Shown here piece after piece: positions 49,970 through 58,278 of a DNA stretch of 64,000 nt (position 1 is the stretch's first letter; each line of letters begins with the position of its first letter). Location: positions 1 to 64,000 of the forward strand of contig DASPTQ010000289.1 of assembly GCA_035623335.1 (NCBI GenBank). Direction: 5' to 3'. Origin of the DNA: JAFAGX01 sp035623335 (GTDB lineage Bacteria; Acidobacteriota; Terriglobia; Terriglobales; Acidobacteriaceae). The notes beneath the pieces were generated by a model. That model saw nothing but the letters and a program-made list of their open reading frames with translations. It was not told the origin of the DNA and ran no database searches. A program made the translations under genes and the position numbers.

Positions 49970-51028
49970 ATGATCACGGACGCTCTCCATCGCATCGTGA
50001 TTCACCGTGAGTCGCTCTCCCGGGAACAGGCCCGCCAGCTCATGGCCGAAGTGCTCTCGGGGGGTTGCACGGATGCACAAATTGCTGCCTTGCTGGTGGC
50101 ATTGCACATGAAGGGTGAAACCGTCGAGGAAATCGTTGGATTTGCCGAAGCAATCCGCCGGGCGGCTACTCCCTTGGCCATTCCTGAAGATTCCACCTTG
50201 GACGCCAGTGGCACCGAACGCGATGCCCTGGTGGATACCTGTGGCACGGGCGGCGATGCCAGCGGAACCTTCAATATCTCAACCGCCACGGCGTTCGTCG
50301 TCGCCGGAGCAGGTGTGAGGGTTGCCAAGCACGGCAACCGCAGCGTCACCTCCCAATGCGGCTCAGCGGATGTCATGGAAGCCCTGGGCGTCTATATCGA
50401 TCTTCCCCCTGCCCGGCTAGCCGCTTGCCTTGCGGACGTGGGAATGGCATTTTTGTTTGCACCAGCCATCCACGTGGCGGTGAAGTATGTTCAGCCCGCA
50501 CGCCGCGAGCTTCGCTTACGAACCGTATTTAACTTGCTCGGCCCCCTCACCAACCCGGCTCGGGCATCGGCTCAAGTAGTGGGAGTGTACTCGGCGGACC
50601 TAGTCGAAAAACTTGCCGAGGCCTTGAGCATGCTGGGGCTGCGCCGTGCGATGGTCGTGCATGGGTCAGACGGGTTGGACGAGATTACCATCACCGCCCC
50701 AACACGAATTGCCGAAGTCAGGGATGGCAACGTGCGCTCTTACGAAGTCACGCCGGAGGAGTTCGGAATGCGGCGCGCCCGGCTGGACGACATTGCCGGA
50801 GGGGATGCCGCAGAAAATGCCAGAATCATCAGGGACATACTTCGCGGCGAGAGATCGCCGCGGCGCGATGTAGTTCTCCTGAATGCGGCGGCGGCCTTGG
50901 TAGCCGCCGCCAAAGCCGATCATCTGATCGAGGGCGTGTCGTTGGCAACCCAGGCAATCGACTCGGGAGCCGCGGCGGGCAAGCTCGCTGCCTTAATCCG
51001 ATTCACCAATACCCATCCTGCATCCTAA
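49970..51028 (+). CDS. trpD: Anthranilate phosphoribosyltransferase
   Basis: The 352-residue protein has an N-terminal helical domain (SLSREQARQLMAEVLSGGCT). The PRPP site is DTCGTGGDASGTFNISTATA, then GAGVRVAKHGNRSVTSQCGS and ADVMEALGVYIDLPP. The magnesium-binding D-E occurs in VHGSDGLDEITITAPTRIAE. It joins anthranilate to PRPP, the second step of tryptophan synthesis. No other trp gene is near except trpS 11 kb away. It is divergent from sucC. Confidence 0.94.
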   Translation: MITDALHRIVIHRESLSREQARQLMAEVLSGGCTDAQIAALLVALHMKGETVEEIVGFAEAIRRAATPLAIPEDSTLDASGTERDALVDTCGTGGDASGTFNISTATAFVVAGAGVRVAKHGNRSVTSQCGSADVMEALGVYIDLPPARLAACLADVGMAFLFAPAIHVAVKYVQPARRELRLRTVFNLLGPLTNPARASAQVVGVYSADLVEKLAEALSMLGLRRAMVVHGSDGLDEITITAPTRIAEVRDGNVRSYEVTPEEFGMRRARLDDIAGGDAAENARIIRDILRGERSPRRDVVLLNAAAALVAAAKADHLIEGVSLATQAIDSGAAAGKLAALIRFTNTHPAS

Positions 51029-51092
51029 GCGTCCCCTCGAATCGACCGCAGTTGATCGGACCTGCCTTGGCGGCCATAGCAGGGCTCTCACT

Positions 51093-52028
51093 CTATTGCG
51101 CAGAGGCCGGAACATACACCTGGGATGCACCCACCAGTTCTGCATTCGGCACCTCGGTTTGCAGTCTGACGCGTCGCATTCCCGCCTTCTTCTCGGGCTT
51201 GGCAAGGAAGCCCAAAAAGTACTGATGGCCCAAGCGGTGGCCTACGGCATCGAGATAGGGGGTGAAAGAGACCGGGGCGCCATTGAAGCCTATGTAATAA
51301 GCCTCCCCTCCGGTTTCGTCGGCAACCTGGGAGAGATAGATCTGGCCCCAATAGTACCGCCAATAACTATGAGCGGCGTGCCCTTGTCCGGGCATGTAGA
51401 TATCGAACACGATCACGCCTGCCCGTTGGGCGTCGGTGATCGCGGCATCCACATAGGGATCTTCCGCCATGGTTCCCCCAAACCAATCCACGCCGTCGGT
51501 GACCATAAACACTTCGCGGCGAGCCGTGCTCTCCGGCCAACGCTTGATTAAGTCCTGCAGAGAAAAATAGGGGCTGGCATCGGCGCCGACCAGACCCCGG
51601 GGCAGCCGCAGGGCTTTGCCGGCTTGAACGTGATCGCTGGTCGGACTTTGCAGGATTTCCGCTATCCCGTTGTCCATGTAGGCTACTCCGATCTTGGTGG
51701 TCGCGGGCTGCGCATTGATGAACTGTCGAAGATCATCCAACTGTGCGCCCATGCTGACGCTGGCTCCATCGTCGATCAGAAAAAAGAACTCCAGGGCAGC
51801 GCGGTCGCCTTGGGCGGGCACCCAATCGGTGACGCTATCGCGATCATGGCCTTCATGGACCATGACATCTTCGCGAGTGATCTCCGGGGGAGTCGTGCCG
51901 TGGCGTGCTTCCACGGTAACCACCATGTGAACCGGAGTGCCACCCGACGTAGTTCCCTGCCCTACGGCGCACAGCATGGCTAGCGGTACCATCGCCAGAG
52001 CATGCCAAGGGATCGATTGTCTTTTCAT
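51093..52028 (-). CDS. Secreted VWA-domain protein (VWFA-related, acidobacterial type)
   Basis: The 311-residue protein has a signal peptide (WHALAMVPLAMLCAVGQG). A short Ig-like piece, VHMVVTVEARHGTTPPEITR and DVMVHEGHDRDSV, is followed by the VWA fold: LEFFFLIDDGASVSMGAQLD (degenerate MIDAS D-x-G-x-S), TTKIGVAYMDNGIAEI, EVFMVTDGVDWFGG and AGVIVFDIYMPGQGHAAHSY. The arrangement matches the VWFA-related family expanded in Acidobacteria, thought to bind proteins at the cell surface; the role is unknown. It stands alone, convergent with trpD. Confidence 0.8.
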   Translation of the reverse strand: MKRQSIPWHALAMVPLAMLCAVGQGTTSGGTPVHMVVTVEARHGTTPPEITREDVMVHEGHDRDSVTDWVPAQGDRAALEFFFLIDDGASVSMGAQLDDLRQFINAQPATTKIGVAYMDNGIAEILQSPTSDHVQAGKALRLPRGLVGADASPYFSLQDLIKRWPESTARREVFMVTDGVDWFGGTMAEDPYVDAAITDAQRAGVIVFDIYMPGQGHAAHSYWRYYWGQIYLSQVADETGGEAYYIGFNGAPVSFTPYLDAVGHRLGHQYFLGFLAKPEKKAGMRRVRLQTEVPNAELVGASQVYVPASAQ

Positions 52029-52066
52029 GCAGCCTCGCTTCCCTCGTCAGAGATAAGTTTCGCTGT

Positions 52067-52558
52067 CTAGGCGGGTTTTCCCACGGCTGTCTTCTTCAAA
52101 CGCTCGATTTGCGCAAGATGGTTCGCACCATGCGTCGCGATCTTCTCCACATACTCTGCGACGGTTACCGCGCGCTGGTATTCGGGATGAAACGCTGATT
52201 TCTCGAGGTCCCCGCGCTTGAGGCGGCGTAATAGCTGCAAGGTACGGTGGCGGTTCAATCCGTAGGCGGCGACCAGCTCAGCCGATGATTCTTTGGTATA
52301 GCCAAGGTTGGTTGCCCAGTCATCCACATCCATCGGGGCAATCACCGGCTTCTTGTCGGCCAGCATCTGCCGAAAGCGATGGGCATAAACGATCTCAACA
52401 TCCGCTAGATGCCCGAGGATTTCGAGAATGGACCACTTGTTCGGGGCCGGCTTGTAACGCAGGACCGCGTCGGGCAGGCCGGAAACTGCCGCCGCAATTT
52501 GCCTGGGACTCTTATCGGCAGCCGCAATATGCTCCCTCAACTCCGCTTCGCTCATCAC
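52067..52558 (-). CDS. DinB-like four-helix metal-binding protein
   Basis: The 163-residue protein reads LPDAVLRYKPAPNKWSILEI, then LGHLADVEIVYAHRFRQMLA (first His), LNRHRTLQLLRRLKRGDLEK and VAEYVEKIATHGANHLAQIE (second and third His). That spacing of H...HxxxH is the DinB/DfdX fold's metal triad. Some members are bacillithiol- or mycothiol-dependent transferases; the substrate here is unknown. It lies 57 bases downstream of the nuclease gene on the same strand. Confidence 0.82.
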   Translation of the reverse strand: MMSEAELREHIAAADKSPRQIAAAVSGLPDAVLRYKPAPNKWSILEILGHLADVEIVYAHRFRQMLADKKPVIAPMDVDDWATNLGYTKESSAELVAAYGLNRHRTLQLLRRLKRGDLEKSAFHPEYQRAVTVAEYVEKIATHGANHLAQIERLKKTAVGKPA

Positions 52559-52614
52559 TCACCTCGCCTGAACCTCGAGAGACCGAGGTCGCCCTGCATT
52601 CCATCGGTCGAACC

Positions 52615-54045
52615 TCACAGATTTACCTTTTCCATCCATCGCGCCACCTGAACGTTCCATCCCAGCTCTTGGCTCATGACATCGCGCAACTTCGAGGAAG
52701 CGTCGGGATCGCCATGCACGAGATAGGTTCGGCGGGGTGTCCCTTTGAATGTTCGCAACCATTCTAAGAGCTCCGGGGTATCCGCGTGGTCGCTGAACTG
52801 CTCGAAAGCCACCACGCGCGCCCGGATGGGTACAACCTCTCCAAAAATCTTCACCTCCGAAGCGCCACTCTTAATCGTAAATCCGCGTGTTCCCTGCGCC
52901 TGAAAACCAATGAAAATCACCATGTTTTTCGGGTCCGGAAGTCTTTGCGCCAGATGATGCAGAATGCGACCGCCAGTCGCCATACCGCTGGCGGAGACGA
53001 TGATTGCGGGATCCTTCTGTTGATTAATCCGCTTAGATTGCTCGAAGGTCGAAGCAAACTGGAAGCCCGGCCATTCGAGCGGCGATCCATACTGGTTGAC
53101 CAGCCGCCGAGTCTCTTCACTGTACTCTTCGGAGTGCTTCATGAAGATTTCGACGGCCTGAATGGCCATGGGGCTGTCGCAATAGACCGGGATCCGCCCG
53201 ATCTTGCCAGACTCCATCAACTCTTTCAGCATGAAGAGAAACTTCTGGGTGCGCTCCACGGCAAAGGCAGGCACCACTACAGTACCGCCACGCCCGACGG
53301 TTTCCGCGATGACCGCCGCCAGTTGCGGCCGCGGGTCATCGGTCGGATGCTGCCGATTTCCGTAGGTCGATTCCATGACGACAATGTCCGCCGTCTCGCC
53401 TTCCACTGGTCCAGAATGCACGACCTTGCCGGGAGCGATGTCCTGGTTGCGCACCCGCCCGATGTCTCCGGTAAACAACACCCGGCGCCTCCCCTCCTTC
53501 GACTGGAGCGTGAGTTCCACCATGGCCGATCCCAGGATGTGCGCGGCCCTAACAAAACGAAAGGACAACTCCGGCGAGAGCTGCTTGCTCGTGTCCGACG
53601 GGACCGGCTGAAAATATTGGAGACAGGCTTGCGCTTGTTCGAAGGTGTAGAGGGGCAGCGCCGGATGGTGCTTGGATTTTTCGTGCTGGTTGTAGAAGGC
53701 GGCATCCTCTTCCTGCAGATGGCCCGCGTCGGGCAACAGAATGCTGCACAAATCAATCGTCGCGGGCGTGGCGTAGATGGGCCCGCGAAAGCCTCCCTCT
53801 ACCAGGCGTGGCACCCAGCCACAGTGGTCCAGATGGGCGTGGGTGAGCACCACCGCGTCAATTTCGCCGACCGGAACCGGAGGATCCTGCCAGTTGCGCT
53901 CGCGCCATTCCTTCGGCCCCTGGAACATTCCGCAGTCAATCAGGATTTGCAAACCGCTGTTTCCAGCCGGATTGCCGACGGTGTTGACCAGGTGCTTGGA
54001 ACCGGTCACCGTGCCGGCAGCACCGAGAAACTGGATATAGGCCAC
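52615..54045 (-). CDS. MBL-fold beta-CASP RNA nuclease (CPSF/RNase J-like)
   Basis: The 476-residue protein contains the zinc motif VVLTHAHLDHCGWVPRLVEG (H-x-H-x-D-H), then HILGSAMVELTL, RVLFTGDIGRVRNQDIAPGK and ESTYGNRQHP. The beta-CASP insert follows (PAFAVERTQKFLFMLKELME, VYCDSPMAIQAVEIFMKHSE). The C-terminal metallo-domain has SASGMATGGRILHHLAQRLP and ARVVAFEQFSDHADTPELLE (motif C His). It is of the YSH1/CPSF-73-like bacterial group that processes RNA 3' or 5' ends. Complete active site. It is followed by the DinB-like gene. Confidence 0.9.
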   Translation of the reverse strand: MAYIQFLGAAGTVTGSKHLVNTVGNPAGNSGLQILIDCGMFQGPKEWRERNWQDPPVPVGEIDAVVLTHAHLDHCGWVPRLVEGGFRGPIYATPATIDLCSILLPDAGHLQEEDAAFYNQHEKSKHHPALPLYTFEQAQACLQYFQPVPSDTSKQLSPELSFRFVRAAHILGSAMVELTLQSKEGRRRVLFTGDIGRVRNQDIAPGKVVHSGPVEGETADIVVMESTYGNRQHPTDDPRPQLAAVIAETVGRGGTVVVPAFAVERTQKFLFMLKELMESGKIGRIPVYCDSPMAIQAVEIFMKHSEEYSEETRRLVNQYGSPLEWPGFQFASTFEQSKRINQQKDPAIIVSASGMATGGRILHHLAQRLPDPKNMVIFIGFQAQGTRGFTIKSGASEVKIFGEVVPIRARVVAFEQFSDHADTPELLEWLRTFKGTPRRTYLVHGDPDASSKLRDVMSQELGWNVQVARWMEKVNL

Positions 54046-54149
54046 GAACCCCTCCGATTACCCATCCTACAAGCAAGGACCGAGGCGTGGGAGAGTCGCC
54101 TTTTGCGCCTCGACTCGGGGGCCATCATTCTTCGTCTCCCTAGCGCGAT

Positions 54150-55817
54150 TCATCCCTTCGGGGTGTAGACGTGCTCACTCGGATTGCTCTCGGGAACGCT
54201 ACCGTCATTCAGCCTCACTTGTTGCGGAGGCGATGGGACTTGAATCCGAATGGAGGCTTTCGATTTTGCCCGTACCTCCAGCCGTTTGCTGATTTGGGTG
54301 CCATCGACCTCGAGCGTAACCGGAACCTCGGCACCTGCACTGCCTGAGTTCTCGACGGCTACGGTCACCAGAAAACCGCCGGTGGGGATCGGACTGGAAT
54401 AGACCGAATCGATGCGGAAATCGGGCAAACCGCGGTCGTGATACACCCAGTCGTCGAAAAACCATTGTAGATCTCGCTGGCTGGTCTTCTCGATCAGACG
54501 CTCAAGGTAGGTTATCTCCTGGTCCTCCGCCGCACGGTAGCCGCGTAAGGCGTCTACGGGCAGACGTCCCAACATGTCTCTCAGCATCCACCACACATAC
54601 ATGGCTTTGGTTTGGAGGTACAAATCGTTCGGTGCGGTAATCAGAGAATGAGTCGCGTCTCGTGCGCCAGGTTTGTCGGAGGTCTGCTTTTCGGCTTCCA
54701 CCAGGACCGTGGCGTGCGCCTTCAGGTAATCGAGCGCGGCGGCGCGGCCCTTCTGCTTTTCAATGAATTCCGCCTGCGCGAAGTGCGCCAGGCCGTCCTC
54801 GATCCAGGCTCTGGGGGAATGCAGCCATTGCCGACCTTTGGCATACACCATACTCAGCTCCGCTTCATTCGTCAGGGGAGACTGCAGTGGGGTCAGCAGC
54901 ATGCCCTCGGTCACGAAAGGCTGCCCATCCGCATCCGGCAAGGCCAAAATCTGAAGACTTCCTGATCCGCTTCCCCCGGGAGCCAGGGGATCGAGCTGGC
55001 CGGCAACCTCGCTATAAGCCTCCGCCGCCGATTGCTGGCCCGGCAAATAGTAAACCGCGACTGAGTCCTTGGCTGCGAGTTTCTGATAATCGGCCATCAC
55101 GAACGTTGGCACAGTGATTCCAAACCCCACGATGCTGAACCGGACGCCTTTCGAGTGCTCGGCAGGCGAACCAGGGGTGCTGAAAAAGATTGCGGCACCC
55201 GAGGTGGACTCGAACTTTACCTCCATCTCAGCGTTGCCTTCCTTCGCCTGCCATCGGCCGATGGTCTCCGCCACGCTGTTGCCGTCGGAAAAACTGGCGT
55301 CCTCGGTCGCGATCGGATACCAGGTCACGTATCCAATCCCGCGCACGGCGGTAAACGATTTGCTGATCTGGTCCCAGTCGCTGTGCTTGGCCTTTTCCTC
55401 CGGCACGTCCATGCGGGTTAGCCGTGTCGCCGCAAGCGGAATGATCCCTTCATAGCCGACCTCCAACTCAATCACACCCTTGGACGGAACCTCCGGCACA
55501 GTCACGATGGCCTCAGAAAATGCGCCGGTATGATCGAGGTCAGAATTGAATTCTTCGGTCACGAACGGGAGTGGCTTCCCGCCAGCTTTAATCGAGCGCC
55601 AATCGAGACTGGAAGAGATTTGCAAAGCAAGATCCTTTTGAGAATCGGACGAATCGTTGCGGAGGGTGATCTTGCCCCGTACCCCGAGGCGATGCTGCTC
55701 CGGCTCGAGCCGTACCTCGAGGTCGTACTTGGTAAAGGTGAAAGCCTCCCGGTCGAGGGCGCCGGCCAGATTCCACAGCCCACAGAGCATGCCGAAAATA
55801 CACAGAACCCTCATCAC
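54150..55817 (-). CDS. M1-aminopeptidase-like secreted protein lacking HEXXH
   Basis: The 555-residue protein has a signal peptide (FGMLCGLWNLAGA) and an M1-like N-terminal beta domain (FTFTKYDLEVRLEPEQHRLG, GKITLRNDSSDSQKDLALQI). In the catalytic-domain region the family H-E-x-x-H helix reads ELSMVYAKGRQWL, without either His. The following PRAWIEDGLAHFAQAEFIEK keeps the W-x-x-E-G-x-x third-ligand motif. The C-terminal half (FFDDWVYHDRGLPDFRIDSV) is normal. I infer a non-peptidase homolog with a binding role. Its start overlaps the rlmB stop by 4 bases, an unexpected pairing. Confidence 0.75.
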   Translation of the reverse strand: MMRVLCIFGMLCGLWNLAGALDREAFTFTKYDLEVRLEPEQHRLGVRGKITLRNDSSDSQKDLALQISSSLDWRSIKAGGKPLPFVTEEFNSDLDHTGAFSEAIVTVPEVPSKGVIELEVGYEGIIPLAATRLTRMDVPEEKAKHSDWDQISKSFTAVRGIGYVTWYPIATEDASFSDGNSVAETIGRWQAKEGNAEMEVKFESTSGAAIFFSTPGSPAEHSKGVRFSIVGFGITVPTFVMADYQKLAAKDSVAVYYLPGQQSAAEAYSEVAGQLDPLAPGGSGSGSLQILALPDADGQPFVTEGMLLTPLQSPLTNEAELSMVYAKGRQWLHSPRAWIEDGLAHFAQAEFIEKQKGRAAALDYLKAHATVLVEAEKQTSDKPGARDATHSLITAPNDLYLQTKAMYVWWMLRDMLGRLPVDALRGYRAAEDQEITYLERLIEKTSQRDLQWFFDDWVYHDRGLPDFRIDSVYSSPIPTGGFLVTVAVENSGSAGAEVPVTLEVDGTQISKRLEVRAKSKASIRIQVPSPPQQVRLNDGSVPESNPSEHVYTPKG

Positions 55818-56548
55818 ACCTGCTTCCTTCTTTGCCGGACAATCTCGTAAAGAATGACCCCGGCGGCAACGGAAACGTTCAACGAAGGCACCTTGCCGAG
55901 CATAGGAATGGAGGCGAGGAAGTCACATTTTCTCATCACCAAATCATGCAGGCCTCGGCCTTCACCGCCGAGCACCACCGCACAATCCATGTTGTAATCG
56001 AGCGAGTCGTAGGACTGGGAGCCGCGCTCATCGAGACCTACGATCCATAGGTTCTTGGCCTTCAGCTCCTCTAACGTACGCGCGATGTTGGTGACCTTTG
56101 CCACCGGCAGGTATTCGCCTGCGCCCGCAGAAGCCTTGGTTACCGCCGCCGTCACTCCCACTGCCCGCCTTTCCGGAATGATGACCCCATTGGCACCGGC
56201 TGCATCCGCCGTACGCAGGATGGCTCCGAGATTGTGCGGATCCTCTACTCCGTCGAGCACCACGATCAGGGAATGAGATCCGCGCTTGGCCGCGATCACA
56301 TCGTCCAGGTCGTTGTACTGCTTGGCGGAGGTGATGGCCACTACGCCTTGATGAGCATTGTTCCCTGCCATCCGGTCAAGTTCGGCTCGCTCGAGGAATC
56401 GTACCGCAACCCCCTGGCGGCGGCATTCTTCGACCACCCGCTGCAGGCGGAGGTCATGGCGTTCCCGGGCAACGCCCACCCAGGCAAACGCCCGCGCGCG
56501 CGCTTTCAGCGCCTCGGCCACGGAATGGATCCCGTAGATGTAATGCAT
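55814..56548 (-). CDS. rlmB: 23S rRNA (guanosine-2'-O-)-methyltransferase RlmB
   Basis: The 244-residue SPOUT methyltransferase has an N-terminal substrate-binding domain (MHYIYGIHSVAEALKARARA). The trefoil knot carries the motifs DGVEDPHNLGAILRTADAAG (motif 1), CAVVLGGEGRGLHDLVMRKC (motif 2) and IPMLGKVPSLNVSVAAGVIL (motif 3). It methylates the ribose of a conserved guanosine in 23S rRNA using SAM. The start is the family N-terminus. It overlaps the M1-like gene by 4 bases. Confidence 0.93.
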   Translation of the reverse strand: MHYIYGIHSVAEALKARARAFAWVGVARERHDLRLQRVVEECRRQGVAVRFLERAELDRMAGNNAHQGVVAITSAKQYNDLDDVIAAKRGSHSLIVVLDGVEDPHNLGAILRTADAAGANGVIIPERRAVGVTAAVTKASAGAGEYLPVAKVTNIARTLEELKAKNLWIVGLDERGSQSYDSLDYNMDCAVVLGGEGRGLHDLVMRKCDFLASIPMLGKVPSLNVSVAAGVILYEIVRQRRKQV

Positions 56549-56716
56549 GAGCCTTCAGTGTACTGCCTGGGCTTGCGGTAGACCACGCAGCCGCTCACCT
56601 TACGCTTGAGCCGGCCAGGAACCCAAAGCCTGGAATCCGCTTGGCCCGCTAAGCTTTTCTCGACCAATCCCATCCGTACTATTCCCGATGCTAAACTTGA
56701 ATTTTGGGAGGGAGCT

Positions 56717-57898
56717 TTGCATAACGTCTACATTGTCTCGGCCGTGCGCACGCCCATCGGAAAATTTGGAGGTTCACTCGCCTCCCTGACCGCCGTCGAC
56801 CTGGGCGTTGCTGCCGCGAAGGCGGCGCTCGAACGTGCCAAGGTCCGCCCGAACCAGGTGGAAGAAACCATCTTTGGCAACGCCCGGCAGGCTGGTGGAG
56901 GGCCGAATCCCGCCCGCCAGATTTCAGTCCGCAGCGGCATCCCGACGGAGGTTCCTGCGTATACCGTAAACAAGGCTTGCGCATCGGGCTTGAAGTCGAT
57001 CGCACTCGGATTTCAGGAGATTGCCACGGGGAACCTGGACTGCGTCTTGGCCGGAGGCACCGAATCCATGTCTCGCTTGCCCTACTACCTGGATGGTGCC
57101 CGCTGGGGCTATCGGCTGGGGGACCAGGAGTTAGTCGATGGCATGTACCGCGATGGATTTTTCTGTCCTCTGGCCAAAATGTTGATGGGCGAGACCGCCG
57201 AGGTTCTGGCCGAGCAATACAAGATCACGCGGGAGGAACAGGACGCGTTTGCGCTCTGTTCACAAACTCGCGCGGCGCAGGCAATTGCCAGCGGGCGCTT
57301 TCAGGAGGAATTGGTGCCCGTCACGCTGGACACCAAGAAAGGTCCGCAAACATTCAGCCAAGATGAACATCCCTTTATCGGGGCGTCGCTCGAGAAAATG
57401 GCGAAGCTCGCTCCGGTATTTTCTCAATCGGGCACGATCACGGCGGGCAACTCGTCGGGTATTACCGACGGCGCGGCCGCCGTCGTCCTCGTCGGCGAAA
57501 ATTTCGCCACGACACATAAGCTCACGCCGCTCGCCCGTATTCTGGCCGTCGCCTCCGCCGGAGTTGATCCACGAGTCATGGGAATCGGTCCGGTTCCCGC
57601 GCTGCGAAAGCTGGAGGAAAGACATCAGCTGAAGCTTTCCGATTTTGATCTCGTCGAGTTAAACGAGGCCTTTGCCGCGCAGGTTCTGGCCTGCGACCGG
57701 GAGCTACATTTTGATCGCAACAAGCTCAACGTGAATGGCGGTGCCATCGCCCTCGGTCACCCGATCGGCTGCACCGGAGCCCGAATCACGGTAACGCTGC
57801 TTCACGAAATGATGAAACGAAAAGCCAAACGCGGTGTCGCCACTCTTTGCGTGAGCGGCGGAATGGGCATGGCCTTGGCCCTTGAGAACTCCGTTTGA
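56717..57898 (+). CDS. Acetyl-CoA acetyltransferase (thiolase)
   Basis: From TTG 56717 (LHNVYIVSAVRTPIGKFGG), preceded by GGGAGGGA, the protein is 393 residues, the usual thiolase length. It has VNKACASGLKSIALGFQEIA with the acyl-accepting Cys, GGTESMSRLPYYLDGARWGY, NSSGITDGAAAVVLV, VNGGAIALGHPIGCTGARIT with the catalytic His and CVSGGMGMALAL with the second Cys. It condenses two acetyl-CoA or degrades acetoacetyl-CoA. The annotation could begin further left at 56606, but that extension has no conserved sequence and would place 37 unrelated residues before the fold. Confidence 0.9.
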   Translation: MHNVYIVSAVRTPIGKFGGSLASLTAVDLGVAAAKAALERAKVRPNQVEETIFGNARQAGGGPNPARQISVRSGIPTEVPAYTVNKACASGLKSIALGFQEIATGNLDCVLAGGTESMSRLPYYLDGARWGYRLGDQELVDGMYRDGFFCPLAKMLMGETAEVLAEQYKITREEQDAFALCSQTRAAQAIASGRFQEELVPVTLDTKKGPQTFSQDEHPFIGASLEKMAKLAPVFSQSGTITAGNSSGITDGAAAVVLVGENFATTHKLTPLARILAVASAGVDPRVMGIGPVPALRKLEERHQLKLSDFDLVELNEAFAAQVLACDRELHFDRNKLNVNGGAIALGHPIGCTGARITVTLLHEMMKRKAKRGVATLCVSGGMGMALALENSV

Positions 57899-58278
57899 GG
57901 GAGCAAGGGGCAGAGACTTCGCGTACCCCCGACGATGGTTACAATGAAAACGGGTCTTGCTCCAGGCTGTTTGCGGCATCACACTAACTCGCTTCAAAAT
58001 TGCCTTTTTCTTTCCACGCACCTCCTATGGCAAACCTGATGTAAAGCTTAACGTTCCAAGCTCGTTGTGAGTTACTCATCGTTGGACAGCCACGCCCACT
58101 CCACAGTTTTCCTCTTTTTGGTGAGGACAAGGACTGAGATCGGGGAGCCTGTTGGAAGACGGCAAACGAACCACTGAAGTACGGCGGGAAATGATGCGTG
58201 GCAAAGCAACCTCGGTTTCTAGCTTCCTCACGACATCGCCTGGGGACTACGCGCGGCTACAATGCCCTGGGAGGAAAT
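57899..58278. other. Intergenic region before the amidase gene
   Basis: No protein-like frame is seen. A TACAAT at 58258-58263 could be a -10 element for the amidase transcript, but no -35 element at 17 bases is convincing. GGAGGA at 58270-58275 is the amidase ribosome-binding site. Nothing else is recognised. Confidence 0.4.

Noticed and set aside
52786..54168. 460-aa plus-strand open frame
   Set aside because: Antisense to the beta-CASP nuclease; lacks any motif or ribosome-binding site.
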